Under the pieces are notes generated by a model, which saw nothing but the letters and a program-made list of their open reading frames with translations, had not been told where the DNA came from and made no database searches. A stretch of DNA of 64,000 bases from Vibrio scophthalmi LMG 19158. GTDB taxonomy: Bacteria; Pseudomonadota; Gammaproteobacteria; Enterobacterales; Vibrionaceae. This document shows positions 52,468-61,700 of the stretch, piece after piece. Within the stretch, counting starts at the first letter, position 1. Every line of letters begins with the position of its first letter. The translations under genes and the position numbers were made by a program. The stretch lies in NCBI RefSeq assembly GCF_000222585.1, contig NZ_AFWE01000210.1, positions 1 to 64,000 of the forward strand. The letters run 5' to 3'.

Positions 52468-53655
52468 ATGTTCAAGGAAAAAACAGCCTTGATTTTTTTG
52501 ATTATGACTTTTGTTTCGGGATTATGTGGTTCATTTTTTTACCCGTTATCGAGTTTATTTATTATAGAAGCATTGGGCGCGAGTCCTGCGATGCTAAGCG
52601 CGTATATGATTTTGTCGATATGCTCCGCCGTTGTGGTGTCTCAGTTTATGGCGGTCAAGTCAGATAAAGGTTGGAATCGTAAAACTGTATTATTGGTGGC
52701 ATTGAGCTGTTACTTAATCACGGTATTAGCGTTCAGTGTTATCCGCAATTACTACTTAGCTGTCGGTATTGCAGTGATATTTGGTAGTTTAAGTGGCTCG
52801 ATTTTTGGCCAATTATTTGCCCTTGGGCGTGAATATGCCGACGAACATATTGAAGACAGTACGACGTTTTTGGCGGTGATGCGTGCGGGTATTGCCATTG
52901 CCTGGGTGGTTGGGCCGCCCATTGCCTTTATCTTAAAAGCCTCTTTTGGTTTTAGTGCTTCGTTTGCTGCGGCTGCTGTCGCGACACTATTGAGCATTAT
53001 TCTGGCATTTATGTATTTGCCAAGCAGCGTCATGAAAGCAAAGAAAGTCGTCGAAGAGAGCAAAGGGCCTTTTAGCCGTACCGTGATTTTATTCTCGATA
53101 GCCTTGGTTTTCATGTTTAGTGCCAATAACTTATATGTCACTACGATGCCGCTTTATTTGACGCAAGAGCTAAAGGTAAATGCCAGTTGGGTGGGTTATA
53201 TGTTTGGTTTTGCTGCGTTGTGTGAAATTCCAATCATGCTTAAAGTCGGAAGAATGGCCGCCAAGTTTGGCACAATGAAACTACTGGCATTGTCTTTAGT
53301 CAGCGGTTGCTTATTCTTTGTTGCGATGTTGAATGTGACCGAGTTTTGGCAATTACTTTCGATTCAGTTGTTGAACGGTGTCTTTATCGGTGTCACGGCA
53401 ACTCTGGGTATGGTCGCTATTCAAGATATGATGCACGATCGATTAGGGACGGCGTCTACGTTGTTCTCTAACCTAATGCAAGTGAGCATGTTGTTTGCCA
53501 GTTTGTCTGTCGGTTTTGTCGGTGAACTGTACAGCTACTACTGGGCGTTTTATATCTGCCTTACTTCCGCGCTGTGTTCGTTGGTACTGCTGAGTTATTT
53601 CGTCTTAAACGAAGCGCGAGCAGATAAGTTGAAGCTAGCGCAACAAGCTAGCTAA
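52468..53655 (+). CDS. MFS transporter, sugar-efflux (SET) type
   Basis: A 395-residue major-facilitator protein with 12 membrane segments. MFS motif A-like sequences appear as MAVKSDKGWNRKTVLL after TM2 and MLKVGRMAAKFGTMKLL in the second half. The FVSGLCGSFFYPLSSLFIIEALGA opening and VRNYYLAVGIAVIFG style match the SetA/SetB/SotB sugar-efflux group. It probably exports sugars or sugar analogues. The ATG has AGGAG upstream. It is divergent from the AraC-type regulator and followed by a strong terminator shared with the CarS gene. Confidence 0.88.
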   Translation: MFKEKTALIFLIMTFVSGLCGSFFYPLSSLFIIEALGASPAMLSAYMILSICSAVVVSQFMAVKSDKGWNRKTVLLVALSCYLITVLAFSVIRNYYLAVGIAVIFGSLSGSIFGQLFALGREYADEHIEDSTTFLAVMRAGIAIAWVVGPPIAFILKASFGFSASFAAAAVATLLSIILAFMYLPSSVMKAKKVVEESKGPFSRTVILFSIALVFMFSANNLYVTTMPLYLTQELKVNASWVGYMFGFAALCEIPIMLKVGRMAAKFGTMKLLALSLVSGCLFFVAMLNVTEFWQLLSIQLLNGVFIGVTATLGMVAIQDMMHDRLGTASTLFSNLMQVSMLFASLSVGFVGELYSYYWAFYICLTSALCSLVLLSYFVLNEARADKLKLAQQAS

Positions 53656-53692
53656 TCCTTGCATGACTTGAATCGGTAAAGGATGAAAAACA

Positions 53693-53725
53693 AAGGCTTG
53701 CCATTATTGTGGCAAGCCTTTTTTT
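53693..53725. terminator. Terminator between the sugar-efflux gene and carS
   Basis: AAGGCTTGCC/GGCAAGCCTT stem with an eight-base loop followed by seven T, between convergent genes. Confidence 0.9.
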
Positions 53726-53777
53726 GTTATTGGCGTTGTGTGGTTAGACACACCATCAATGGGCGCAAGACAAGAGT

Positions 53778-55118
53778 CTAATGGCTCAGCTTCATGGTTA
53801 ACATCGCTTTTACACCACCCATAGCACTATGAGTGAGTGAGAGGTTACCCCGATAGCTGTGAACCATTTCACTGACGATATTCAGCCCCAGTCCTGTTCC
53901 TGGCGTGGTTTCATCTAAGCGAACTCCCCGTTTTACGACATGTTCGAGTTGATCGTCAGGAATACCTGGGCCATCATCTTCCACAATGATGCAGACATTT
54001 TCTTTGTCGATCAGACTGGCGTGAACACGAATAATTGAATTCGCCCACTTATAGCCATTTTCGAGCAAGTTACCCACCATTTCATCCAGATCCGTCGGAT
54101 CAACGGAGACGTCGAGTGCGTCATCAATCTCATTGATCAACGTGATCTCACGAGCGGCATAGACTTTATCAAAGGCCATTGAAATCGCATCAATTCGCTC
54201 GGCCGGTGAGGCTTTAACTGACAAGATGTTTTTTGCGCCCGCCATGCGGGCGCGGCCAAGATGGTAGTCAATCTGGGTTTGAATTTGATCAACAGGTGGT
54301 TGCAACTTGGCTTTTAACTCTGGTTCACAGTGTTGCACTTCGTTTTTGAGTACTGATAAAGGCGTTTTTAGTGCGTGAGAAAGATTGCCGGCATGGTGGC
54401 GAGCGCGTTCTAACAATTCTTGATAGTGGAATAACAACGCATTCAAATCGTACACCAATGGCGAGATATCTTTGGGATAATCACCACTTAGACTGGTTTT
54501 GTAACCACTGCGCAATTCGCTGAGTTCTTTATGCATTTTGGTCAATGGGCTTAAAGACCAAGCGATCTGAATTAAGATCACGGCTAACACGCCAAGATAG
54601 AGTAGGACGAGAATCACCCAAAGCTCACCCATCAATTTTTGTACCGTATCTTCGATTGGCTGTTCATCGACCCCGACTAAAACGGTAATTGGGCCATCGT
54701 ATTCAGGAAAATAGAGATTAGAGTGAACAAAAATGAGCTTTTCACCGCGAGCGCCGAGCGCTTCGGTTTGTTTATCCTTTAACTCGATATTTCGATCCCA
54801 CAGCGAGCGCGAACGCAGTTCATTGTCTGCAGTAGATGCGTACCAATAGAGACCACTATAAGGTTGAGAGAAGCGCGGATCGGAGAGTTGTGCTGAAAGA
54901 GTGAGTTTCCCCGCTTTATCGACCTCTAAATTGCCCGAGATCTCATCCATATACAGAGAAAGCTGAGATTTGGTGTCGGTAACCATGTAGTTGAACACTT
55001 GCGAAGGAACCGTCACGCCAGCGGCAATGATCATCGCGGTAAGCCAAACAACCGCCGCCAATACAAGGCGGCTTTTGAGACTAAGGCGTTTAATAAACGG
55101 TAGCTTATTAATCCGCAT
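53778..55118 (-). CDS. carS: Sensor histidine kinase, CarS/VprB-like (PhoQ-type)
   Basis: A 446-residue membrane kinase with TM1 at about 15-38, a periplasmic domain (about 39-165), TM2 at about 166-188, and a HisKA-like domain with H248 (AGNLSHALKTPLS). The HATPase domain has NLLENGYKWA, EDDGPGIP and GTGLGLNIV. The sequence and order fit CarS/VprB, which with CarR controls polymyxin-resistance lipid A modification and responds to calcium or peptide stress in V. cholerae. It overlaps the regulator gene by 11 bases. Homology to PhoQ is the alternative; the specific name is from memory. Confidence 0.85.
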   Translation of the reverse strand: MRINKLPFIKRLSLKSRLVLAAVVWLTAMIIAAGVTVPSQVFNYMVTDTKSQLSLYMDEISGNLEVDKAGKLTLSAQLSDPRFSQPYSGLYWYASTADNELRSRSLWDRNIELKDKQTEALGARGEKLIFVHSNLYFPEYDGPITVLVGVDEQPIEDTVQKLMGELWVILVLLYLGVLAVILIQIAWSLSPLTKMHKELSELRSGYKTSLSGDYPKDISPLVYDLNALLFHYQELLERARHHAGNLSHALKTPLSVLKNEVQHCEPELKAKLQPPVDQIQTQIDYHLGRARMAGAKNILSVKASPAERIDAISMAFDKVYAAREITLINEIDDALDVSVDPTDLDEMVGNLLENGYKWANSIIRVHASLIDKENVCIIVEDDGPGIPDDQLEHVVKRGVRLDETTPGTGLGLNIVSEMVHSYRGNLSLTHSAMGGVKAMLTMKLSH

Positions 55119-55767
55119 TCAACTGGTACCCTAAACCGCGCACGGTTTTGATGACATTCGGAGCGATTTTTTTGCGGATACGACCAATGAATACTTCGAT
55201 GGTGTTGGAGTCGCGGTCGAAATCTTGCTTGTAAATATGCTCAACTAATTCGGTTCGTGAAATGACTTTTTCAGCGTTATGCATAAAGTAGGCAACCACT
55301 TTATATTCCAACGCAGTTAAGCTTACTGCTGAGCCTTGCCACATCACTTTTGATGTTCGGGTATCAAGGCTTAGGTTACCCACTTGCATAACTGGTGATG
55401 CGTTACCTGAAGCTCGGCGCAGTTGAGCACGAATACGTGCGGTTAACTCAACCATTTCAAATGGCTTGGTTAGGTAGTCATCAGCACCAGCATTTAAGCC
55501 TTCTACACGTTGTGTCAGGGTATCACGCGCACTCAAAATGACCACTGGCGTATTGATATTCTCGTCGCGAATACCTTTTAATACCGTTAAACCATCAATT
55601 TTTGGTAAACCTAAATCAAGCACTATCACATCCCACTGTTCAGAAGTGGCACGGTAGAGTGCATCGATGCCATCGGTCGACAGCTCTGGCACCCAGCCCG
55701 TTTGTTCTAATGCTTCAATAATCTGTTCGCCAAGACGAGGTTCGTCTTCCACTACTAATATTTTCAT
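55108..55767 (-). CDS. carR: OmpR-family response regulator, CarR/VprA-like
   Basis: A 219-residue regulator. The receiver domain has D51 as phospho-acceptor (VIVLDLGLPK) and the TKPF lysine. A winged-helix DNA-binding domain (about 125-219) contains LTALEYKVVAYFM and RDSNTIEVFIGRIRKKI. It pairs with the kinase gene, which starts within its end, and follows the PepSY gene with four bases between. The operon PepSY-RR-HK is thus compact. Likely target genes are envelope modification genes, not in this window. Confidence 0.88.
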   Translation of the reverse strand: MKILVVEDEPRLGEQIIEALEQTGWVPELSTDGIDALYRATSEQWDVIVLDLGLPKIDGLTVLKGIRDENINTPVVILSARDTLTQRVEGLNAGADDYLTKPFEMVELTARIRAQLRRASGNASPVMQVGNLSLDTRTSKVMWQGSAVSLTALEYKVVAYFMHNAEKVISRTELVEHIYKQDFDRDSNTIEVFIGRIRKKIAPNVIKTVRGLGYQLNAD

Positions 55768-55771
55768 TATT

Positions 55772-56203
55772 TTATTCTTCTGTGTTTTTGAGGGCTTTCT
55801 TCAAATGTCGACCACTGATTTCGATCATGTCTAACGTTTGCGCGTTGTACTCAACCTTGATGATATTATTGTTGTAATTGATCTTGAGTTCATAAATCCA
55901 AATATCATCATCTTCCTCTAACTCAACCTTAATAATGCGGCCACGCAGGTCGCGTTCGACTGCGGCATACATTTCAGAGAAAGGGCGAATATAGCCTTTT
56001 TGCACCGCTTCGTAGACTTCGTCTTGGTCTTCTTCAAATTCAATCTTTGCGCCGGGCTTTTCGACGTCACGTACCAGTGCATGGCCATCATTATGTTTGT
56101 CGCCGTGATTACTGTCACCACTGTGCCAATCGGCATAGCTGGGTAGCGAGAGCAGGCTGCATCCTGTCACGGTAATTAAGCCGACAATGAGCTTTTTAAA
56201 CAT
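55772..56203 (-). CDS. PepSY-domain periplasmic protein
   Basis: A 143-residue protein with a signal peptide (about 1-24, LSLPSYA-D), a His/Asp-rich segment right after it (WHSGDSNHGDKHNDGH), and a C-terminal PepSY-like domain (about 55-135: VYEAVQKGYIRPFSEMY and GRIIKVELEEDDDIWIYELK). I chose the ATG at 56203, which yields a standard signal peptide. It is the first gene of the operon with carR and carS, so it may modulate the sensor or bind metal or peptide in the periplasm. The His/Asp tract suggests zinc or calcium binding; untested. Confidence 0.88.
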   Translation of the reverse strand: MFKKLIVGLITVTGCSLLSLPSYADWHSGDSNHGDKHNDGHALVRDVEKPGAKIEFEEDQDEVYEAVQKGYIRPFSEMYAAVERDLRGRIIKVELEEDDDIWIYELKINYNNNIIKVEYNAQTLDMIEISGRHLKKALKNTEE

Positions 56204-56305
56204 AGCGTTACCTTTGCGCAAATTCTTCTGGGTATGATAAATAATGCAACATGAACACAAAGTGAATCATCAAGATCCACTGCGTGCAGCCTTCCACTGT
56301 CAGTA

Positions 56306-58048
56306 TTAACCGTCAGTGAGCTCATCGGCAAAGATTTTATCGCGCATTTTCCAAAAACGTCCCACTTTACGCGCGATCACGAACTGTGGCGGGCGGAAAC
56401 GGTGCTGATTGGCGATGACTTTGCTCGGTGATGATTCGGTAAAGGGGCGATGTTTATCCGCGAGATGAGGGCGAACAAACTGCGCTAAAAATGTCTGTTT
56501 CTGCTTCGGCGTATTGAGTGACCAAAACTCGTGCACCGCAGCTTGGTTTTCACCACGGTAGGTCACTTTGAGTTGGTTCTTACCTTTGTCGTCTTTAAAT
56601 AGATTAAAGTCCATTTCAAGGCATTCGTATACTAAGGCATCTTTTAGGTTCAGCGCCTCTTTAAGCTTTTTATCTGGGTCAACTAAGGTAGCATCACACT
56701 CGTGGCAAATGCGCGCGGCGATATCATTGTCTGCGCCACATTCGCCGCAATATTTGGCGCGGAAGCGGTACCCGCAATGCTCACGCTCTCCAGTGTCGTC
56801 GTCTTCAAAATAGCCTTGGCAACGGCGGCCAAAATGCTCAATTAAAAAGCCGTTGTTATCCAACTTGCCCCAAAAGTTGTTATTAAAACCACAGGCAGGG
56901 CAGGGAATGGTGATGATTTCACTGTCGGAATCTGGTTTAGGATTGCCCACCTCTGGCTGATACAAATCGTAGCTGTTACCCGCGTAGTCAAGCACCAAGC
57001 ATTCTGTTTTTCCCGGTGACAAACGCAAACCTCGGCCAACAATTTGTTGATATAAACTAACAGATTCGGTCGGGCGTAAGATAGCAATCAGATCAACATG
57101 TGGCGCATCAAAGCCAGTGGTTAATACCGACACGTTGACTAAGAATTTAATCTCACGCTGCTTAAAGCGTTGAATAATCGCATCGCGCTCTGGTGTCGGG
57201 GTGTCACCAATCACAATCGCGGTTTGTCCTTGTGGCAATAAACCGAAGATTTCTTGTGCGTGACGCACCGTTGCAGCGAAGATCATGATGCCTTGTTTAT
57301 CGGCGGAAAACTGTATGATTTGTTGGACGATCTGCGGTGTGGCACGCTTAGCTTGGTCAATAACCATGTCCATTTCCGCTTCTTTATAGCGCCCCGTGCT
57401 AGCGGGTTTTAACTGTGAAAAGTCGTAACTTAAAACGGGCGCATCCATCATTTTCGCGGGCGTGAGGAATTCTTCATCAAGCAAGTAACGAATGGGTAAC
57501 TCGAAAATACAATCACGAAAGAAGCGTGGTTCTTCACTGCGTACTTGACCACGGGTGTGATATTGATAGATCCAGCCTACGCCTAAGCGGTATGGCGTCG
57601 CCGTTAAACCAAGCACCTTCATCCCGGGATTTAGTTCTCGCAGATGAGAGATCACTTTTTGGTAGCTGGAGGTTTTTTCTTCCGGTACACGGTGACATTC
57701 ATCAATCACCAACAGTGAAAACTGGTCTTTAAATTCATCCAGATTACGCACCACGGATTGTACCGATGCAAAAACCACTTGTTGATCGGTCTCTTTACGG
57801 CCTAAACCGGCGGAGAACACCGCGCCTTTGAGATCATAACCTTCGTACTTGGCATGGTTTTGTTCAACCAGTTCTTTTACATGTGCCATCACCAATACGC
57901 GGCCTTTGGCAAGGCGCGCCAGCTCGGCAATGACTAAGCTTTTACCCGCTCCGGTTGGCAGCACAATGACGGCTGGAGTGGTGTGTTTACGAAAGTAATG
58001 TATGACCGCTTTTACTGAGTCGGCTTGATAGGGGCGCAGGGTGTACAT
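56306..58048 (-). CDS. radD: ATP-dependent helicase-like repair protein RadD (YejH)
   Basis: A 580-residue SF2 helicase-family protein acting in DNA repair. Walker A is PTGAGKS (31-37), the DEAD-box variant is DECH (116-119), and motif VI-like YQQIVGRGLRL is in the second domain. Zinc-finger cysteine pairs occur as CPACGFNN, CGYRFRAKYCGECG and CHECDA. Length and zinc fingers fit E. coli RadD (586). Divergent neighbour rsuA is the same as in E. coli. In E. coli RadD partners SSB and RecA-related pathways; the C-terminus here shows no clear SSB-binding motif. Confidence 0.92.
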   Translation of the reverse strand: MYTLRPYQADSVKAVIHYFRKHTTPAVIVLPTGAGKSLVIAELARLAKGRVLVMAHVKELVEQNHAKYEGYDLKGAVFSAGLGRKETDQQVVFASVQSVVRNLDEFKDQFSLLVIDECHRVPEEKTSSYQKVISHLRELNPGMKVLGLTATPYRLGVGWIYQYHTRGQVRSEEPRFFRDCIFELPIRYLLDEEFLTPAKMMDAPVLSYDFSQLKPASTGRYKEAEMDMVIDQAKRATPQIVQQIIQFSADKQGIMIFAATVRHAQEIFGLLPQGQTAIVIGDTPTPERDAIIQRFKQREIKFLVNVSVLTTGFDAPHVDLIAILRPTESVSLYQQIVGRGLRLSPGKTECLVLDYAGNSYDLYQPEVGNPKPDSDSEIITIPCPACGFNNNFWGKLDNNGFLIEHFGRRCQGYFEDDDTGEREHCGYRFRAKYCGECGADNDIAARICHECDATLVDPDKKLKEALNLKDALVYECLEMDFNLFKDDKGKNQLKVTYRGENQAAVHEFWSLNTPKQKQTFLAQFVRPHLADKHRPFTESSPSKVIANQHRFRPPQFVIARKVGRFWKMRDKIFADELTDG

Positions 58049-58121
58049 AAATTATGTGAAATAGCTCAACTATTTGTCTTAGGCGCACTATAATAGCGCA
58101 GCTAACAGAGATGAGGTATCT

Positions 58122-58853
58122 ATGGCTCAAAATAAAGTGCAGCAAGAAAAAGCACGTTTAGACAAATTTTTATGCGACACGTTGGACGTGACACGCCGTG
58201 AAGCGACGATTCTAGTGAAACGTGGCGAAGTAACGATTGATGGTGAGATTTGTAAGATCACATCAGTAAAAGTGACCAATGAGAACGTGGTTATGTGGCA
58301 AGATCGCGAGCTTAAAATGCGCGGTCCTCGCTATATCATGCTATTCAAGCCGGATGGCTTTGTATGTTCACATGACGAAGGCGCTCATCCAACGGCACTG
58401 GCTTTGATCGATGACATTAAAAAAGAAGATTTGCATTTTGCTGGTCGTTTGGATGTGGATACCACAGGTTTAGTTTTGGTGACGGATGATGGCCAATGGT
58501 CTCACCGCATTACCGCACCGAAGCACAAATGTGAAAAAACCTACCGTGTCCTACTTGCTGACGCGATTGGCGATGATTATGCAGAAAAACTGGCGCAAGG
58601 CATTGAGCTTCGTAATGAGAAAGGCCTAACGGCACCAGCGAAACTTGAGATTGTTGACGCGGCAAACAATGAAGTGTTGCTGACCATCACTGAAGGTAAA
58701 TACCACCAAGTGAAGCGTATGTTTGCAGCATTAGGTAACAAGGTTGATGAACTGCACCGCGAACGTATTGGCAGCATCGTACTAGATGAGAATCTAGAAC
58801 CGGGTGAATACCGCGATTTAACCCAAGAAGAAATTGATTCTATTTGGAAATAA
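58122..58853 (+). CDS. rsuA: 16S rRNA pseudouridine(516) synthase
   Basis: A 243-residue RsuA-type synthase converting U516 of 16S rRNA to pseudouridine. An S4 RNA-binding domain (about 11-60, LDKFLCDTLDVTRREATILV) precedes the catalytic domain. The active-site aspartate is D111 in GRLDVDTTGLVL, followed by EKTYRVLL and the EGKYHQVKRMF motif. It is divergent from radD and followed by bcr, as in E. coli. A dozen extra N-terminal residues make it slightly longer than E. coli RsuA (231). Confidence 0.93.
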   Translation: MAQNKVQQEKARLDKFLCDTLDVTRREATILVKRGEVTIDGEICKITSVKVTNENVVMWQDRELKMRGPRYIMLFKPDGFVCSHDEGAHPTALALIDDIKKEDLHFAGRLDVDTTGLVLVTDDGQWSHRITAPKHKCEKTYRVLLADAIGDDYAEKLAQGIELRNEKGLTAPAKLEIVDAANNEVLLTITEGKYHQVKRMFAALGNKVDELHRERIGSIVLDENLEPGEYRDLTQEEIDSIWK

Positions 58854-58915
58854 TTCGCCGTTTAGCAGTCGAAAAAAAATGGATTGCGCTTCCTAGTGAG
58901 AAATAATACTCATAT

Positions 58916-58936
58916 TAGGAAATTATTTATTTCCTA
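58916..58936. repeat. Inverted repeat upstream of bcr
   Basis: TAGGAAAT/ATTTCCTA, eight-base arms with a five-base spacer, lies about 130 bases before the bcr start. AT-rich, no U-run; operator or RNA stem not decided. Confidence 0.35.
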
Positions 58937-59064
58937 TTGAGAAGTAGTCTTTTGCGCTATTTTCAACGACGATAGACCAGATACCCTAAGGATAGGTTTG
59001 TCTCAAACTCTGTTTGGTTGCAGCAAGGAGCGCTGCAGCGCAATCGCAACCGACTAGGAGACGT

Positions 59065-60267
59065 ATGTCTGCCACTGCTTCACAATCCAATGCCCCACAA
59101 ATCAATTTTCTTCTCTTTCTTGTCTTGGGTGCCATTGGCGCGTTAACACCGCTCGCTATTGATATGTATTTACCAGCGATGCCGACTATTGCTCGTGATT
59201 TGGGCGTTGGGGCTGGCGAAGTACAAATCACTTTAACAGCCTATACCGCAGGTTTTGCAATAGGACAATTGTTTCATGGTCCGCTCGCCGACAGCTTTGG
59301 CCGCCGACCGGTCTTGATCCTTGGGGTGTTATTGTTTGGTATCGCTTCTGTGGTTAGTGCGACCACCAATGGTATTGATGCCTTAACTTGGGTACGCACA
59401 GCGCAAGGTTTTGCGGGCGCAGCGGCAGCGGTAGTCATTCAAGCTGTTGTACGTGACATGTTCGATCGCGAAGATTTCGCCCGTGCGATGTCTTTTGTGA
59501 CCTTGGTGATCACCATCGCGCCACTCATTGCACCAATGATTGGTGGTTATTTAGCGATCTGGTTTGGTTGGCGTTCAATTTTCTGGGTATTAGCCGCCTT
59601 TGCGGCCATCGTAATCGTGTTAGTGCTGTGGAAAATTCCTGAAACTTTACCTACTGAGAATCGTCAGCCTTTACGAATTGCGACCACGCTACGTAACTAC
59701 GTGCGGTTGTGCCGCAATCCCGTTGCAATGGGTTTAGTGCTCTCCGGGGCTTTTTCCTTTGCAGGCATGTTCGCCTTTTTAACGGGTGGCGCGTTCGTCT
59801 ATATTGATATTTATGGTGTGAGGCCTGATCAGTTCGGTTACCTATTTGGCTTAAACATTGTTGCTATGATTATTATGACCAGCATCAATGGCCGTTTAGT
59901 GAAAAAAGTGGGTTCTCATGCGATGTTGCGCTTTGGTCTTTGGGTTCAATTGTTTGCCGGCATTGGTTTGTTTGCCGCGTGGATGATGGATCTTGGCTTA
60001 TGGGGCATTGTGGTGTTTGTTGTGCTCTTTATCGGCACAATATCGACCATCGGTAGTAATGCGATGGGCTTGCTATTGAGTGGTTATCCAACGATGGCAG
60101 GTACTGCTTCTTCATTAGCGGGTACGCTGCGTTTTGGTATTGGTTCTATCATTGGTGGTATTGTTGCGGCATTACCGAATGGCGTAGCTTGGCCGATGAT
60201 AGTCGTAATGACGGCATGTTCACTGTTATCTGCCGCATTTTATTGGTTATACGGAAGAAAGGCTTAA
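59065..60267 (+). CDS. bcr: Bcr/CflA-family multidrug MFS transporter
   Basis: A 400-residue, 12-segment drug:proton antiporter. MFS motif A is GPLADSFGRRPVLI after TM2, and the DHA1 signature is PLAIDMYLPAMPTIARDLG at the N-terminus, characteristic of Bcr/CflA. The start ATG at 59065 has GGAG seven bases upstream. A longer frame opening is TTG without a ribosome-binding site. It follows rsuA in the order known from E. coli (rsuA-bcr). It ends in TAATG overlapping the next gene. Confidence 0.93.
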   Translation: MSATASQSNAPQINFLLFLVLGAIGALTPLAIDMYLPAMPTIARDLGVGAGEVQITLTAYTAGFAIGQLFHGPLADSFGRRPVLILGVLLFGIASVVSATTNGIDALTWVRTAQGFAGAAAAVVIQAVVRDMFDREDFARAMSFVTLVITIAPLIAPMIGGYLAIWFGWRSIFWVLAAFAAIVIVLVLWKIPETLPTENRQPLRIATTLRNYVRLCRNPVAMGLVLSGAFSFAGMFAFLTGGAFVYIDIYGVRPDQFGYLFGLNIVAMIIMTSINGRLVKKVGSHAMLRFGLWVQLFAGIGLFAAWMMDLGLWGIVVFVVLFIGTISTIGSNAMGLLLSGYPTMAGTASSLAGTLRFGIGSIIGGIVAALPNGVAWPMIVVMTACSLLSAAFYWLYGRKA

Positions 60268-60932
60268 TGGCTGAATATACAGTTGAAATTCAAAAGTTGG
60301 TTAATGCAGCGTTGGAAGAAATCCATGCTGAGCATCAAGCAAAGAGATTGGTAAATGCACCGGTAGCAAATAACAATTTCTTAATTCGCTGGGTGACAAA
60401 ATCATTAAAAGCCCAACGATTTCATCGCTGCGTAGTGAGTGATCTGACTCGCTGGCAAAAAGAAGGTCGCACTAAAGGTAATGCTTCAAATCTGATGGCT
60501 ACCTTTGAGCGTATCTCAGGCTTTTATGCAGAGTTCTTTCCTGAAGGCGAAGAGCCAAAAGCGGTCAAAGATAGCCAAATTAATGAGTTTCTCGACTTTA
60601 TGGAAGAGAATGACTGGGAAGTATCCACTTCTGAGCCGCTAGTTGGCGTGGGAAAAGTACAGATCTTTATCGAAGGCCAAAACTCATTCGCTCTTTGTAC
60701 CGAGCAATGCGATAGCTGTTTTGATGGGGAATTGATGGTAAAACCAATGAACTGGTTTGTTCGTGGTAATCATGCAAAATTCATCGAATTAGCGGCGAAT
60801 GCGGGCTTTATGCTGCACAAAGTGACCGATTACAAATCAAATGTGAAGTATCACGGCGAGTACATTGTTTTCCCAAATAACTTGGGCACTCAATTGGCTG
60901 AAATTCCAAACAGTTTTGTTGTCAGCAAATAA
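60267..60932 (+). CDS. DUF2913-like protein
   Basis: A 221-residue soluble protein beginning MAEYTVEIQKLVNAALEEI. I associate it with DUF2913, a family of Vibrionaceae proteins of unknown function, from memory. It has a basic helical N-terminal half (FLIRWVTKSLKAQRFHRCVVSDLTRW) and a cysteine pair CTEQCDSCFDG (about 150-160) resembling a small metal site. The start overlaps the bcr stop (TAATG), so it is co-translated with bcr. It ends at a palindromic stem and a terminator. Confidence 0.75.
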   Translation: MAEYTVEIQKLVNAALEEIHAEHQAKRLVNAPVANNNFLIRWVTKSLKAQRFHRCVVSDLTRWQKEGRTKGNASNLMATFERISGFYAEFFPEGEEPKAVKDSQINEFLDFMEENDWEVSTSEPLVGVGKVQIFIEGQNSFALCTEQCDSCFDGELMVKPMNWFVRGNHAKFIELAANAGFMLHKVTDYKSNVKYHGEYIVFPNNLGTQLAEIPNSFVVSK

Positions 60933-60962
60933 TCTTACTCAAGTAAGATTAAGCGTGTTCAG

Positions 60963-60987
60963 GAGCTTCCTAAGGGAAGCTCTTTTT
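60963..60987 (+). terminator. Intrinsic terminator after the DUF2913-like gene
   Basis: GAGCTTCC/GGAAGCTC stem with a TAAG loop followed by TTTTTG. A second hairpin, AATCTTAC/GTAAGATT (60931-60950), overlaps the stop codon. Confidence 0.9.
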
Positions 60988-61022
60988 GTATCCTTTTTCA
61001 GCAATAACGCGACAAATTGCCA

Positions 61023-61700
61023 TTAGGTGTTGTCATGACCAAAGTAGATCTGTTTATAGTTATCGAGCCAGAGTTCATGCTTTTCCATCACTTTTGAAAA
61101 CATCCTGCTTTGCAAGTAGTGGTTTAACCATGTTCGTAATTTTGGATAGGGGCTTTGTCTAAACCATTGCTTGTCTATGCGGGCAAATTTGCGCAGAAAG
61201 GGGAGTAATGCAATATCCATTAAGCTTTCTTGTTCTGCATACATGAATGTATGCCGAGTCAATCTTTCTTCGAGCGCTTGTAAATACACTTCACACGCCT
61301 GACGGCATTCAATAACGTTATCTTCATGATAGCGTTTCGCGCAACTATAAGCATTAAAAGCAGGGATAAAGTCGTGTTCGAAATGGGTAATCAAACTCAC
61401 CATTATGGGCAGGGCATCGGCCTCATCAGTGCGCAGTAAATTATCCTCATCGCGTTGAGATAACGCCCACAGCATCACTTCTAAGCTCTCTTCAATCACC
61501 ATCATGGAACGAGGCTTATTTTCAGTTGCAACTACTAAAACTGGCACGCTGCCTTTGGCTGAGGCTAATAACATCGCTTGCGGTTTGTTGTCGAGCTTGA
61601 TGGCTCGAATCAATACCGACTGATTCGCTCTGAAAATAGCCATACGTGCCCGCATCGCGTAGGGACAGTTTTGCAGAGAGTAGAGAATAGGTATTGTCAT
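61023..61700 (-). CDS. Glutathione S-transferase-family protein
   Basis: A 225-residue protein with a thioredoxin-fold N-terminal domain (ILYSLQNCPYAMRARMAIF, about 4-22; SVPVLVV near 55) and an all-helical C-terminal domain (about 90-215). The active-site-like CPYA has a single cysteine, unlike the CPYC of glutaredoxin 2. Probably a GST-like enzyme or glutathione-dependent reductase; substrate unknown. I chose the ATG at 61700; a TTG ten codons upstream is not convincing. It is transcribed alone. Confidence 0.82.
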   Translation of the reverse strand: MTIPILYSLQNCPYAMRARMAIFRANQSVLIRAIKLDNKPQAMLLASAKGSVPVLVVATENKPRSMMVIEESLEVMLWALSQRDEDNLLRTDEADALPIMVSLITHFEHDFIPAFNAYSCAKRYHEDNVIECRQACEVYLQALEERLTRHTFMYAEQESLMDIALLPFLRKFARIDKQWFRQSPYPKLRTWLNHYLQSRMFSKVMEKHELWLDNYKQIYFGHDNT

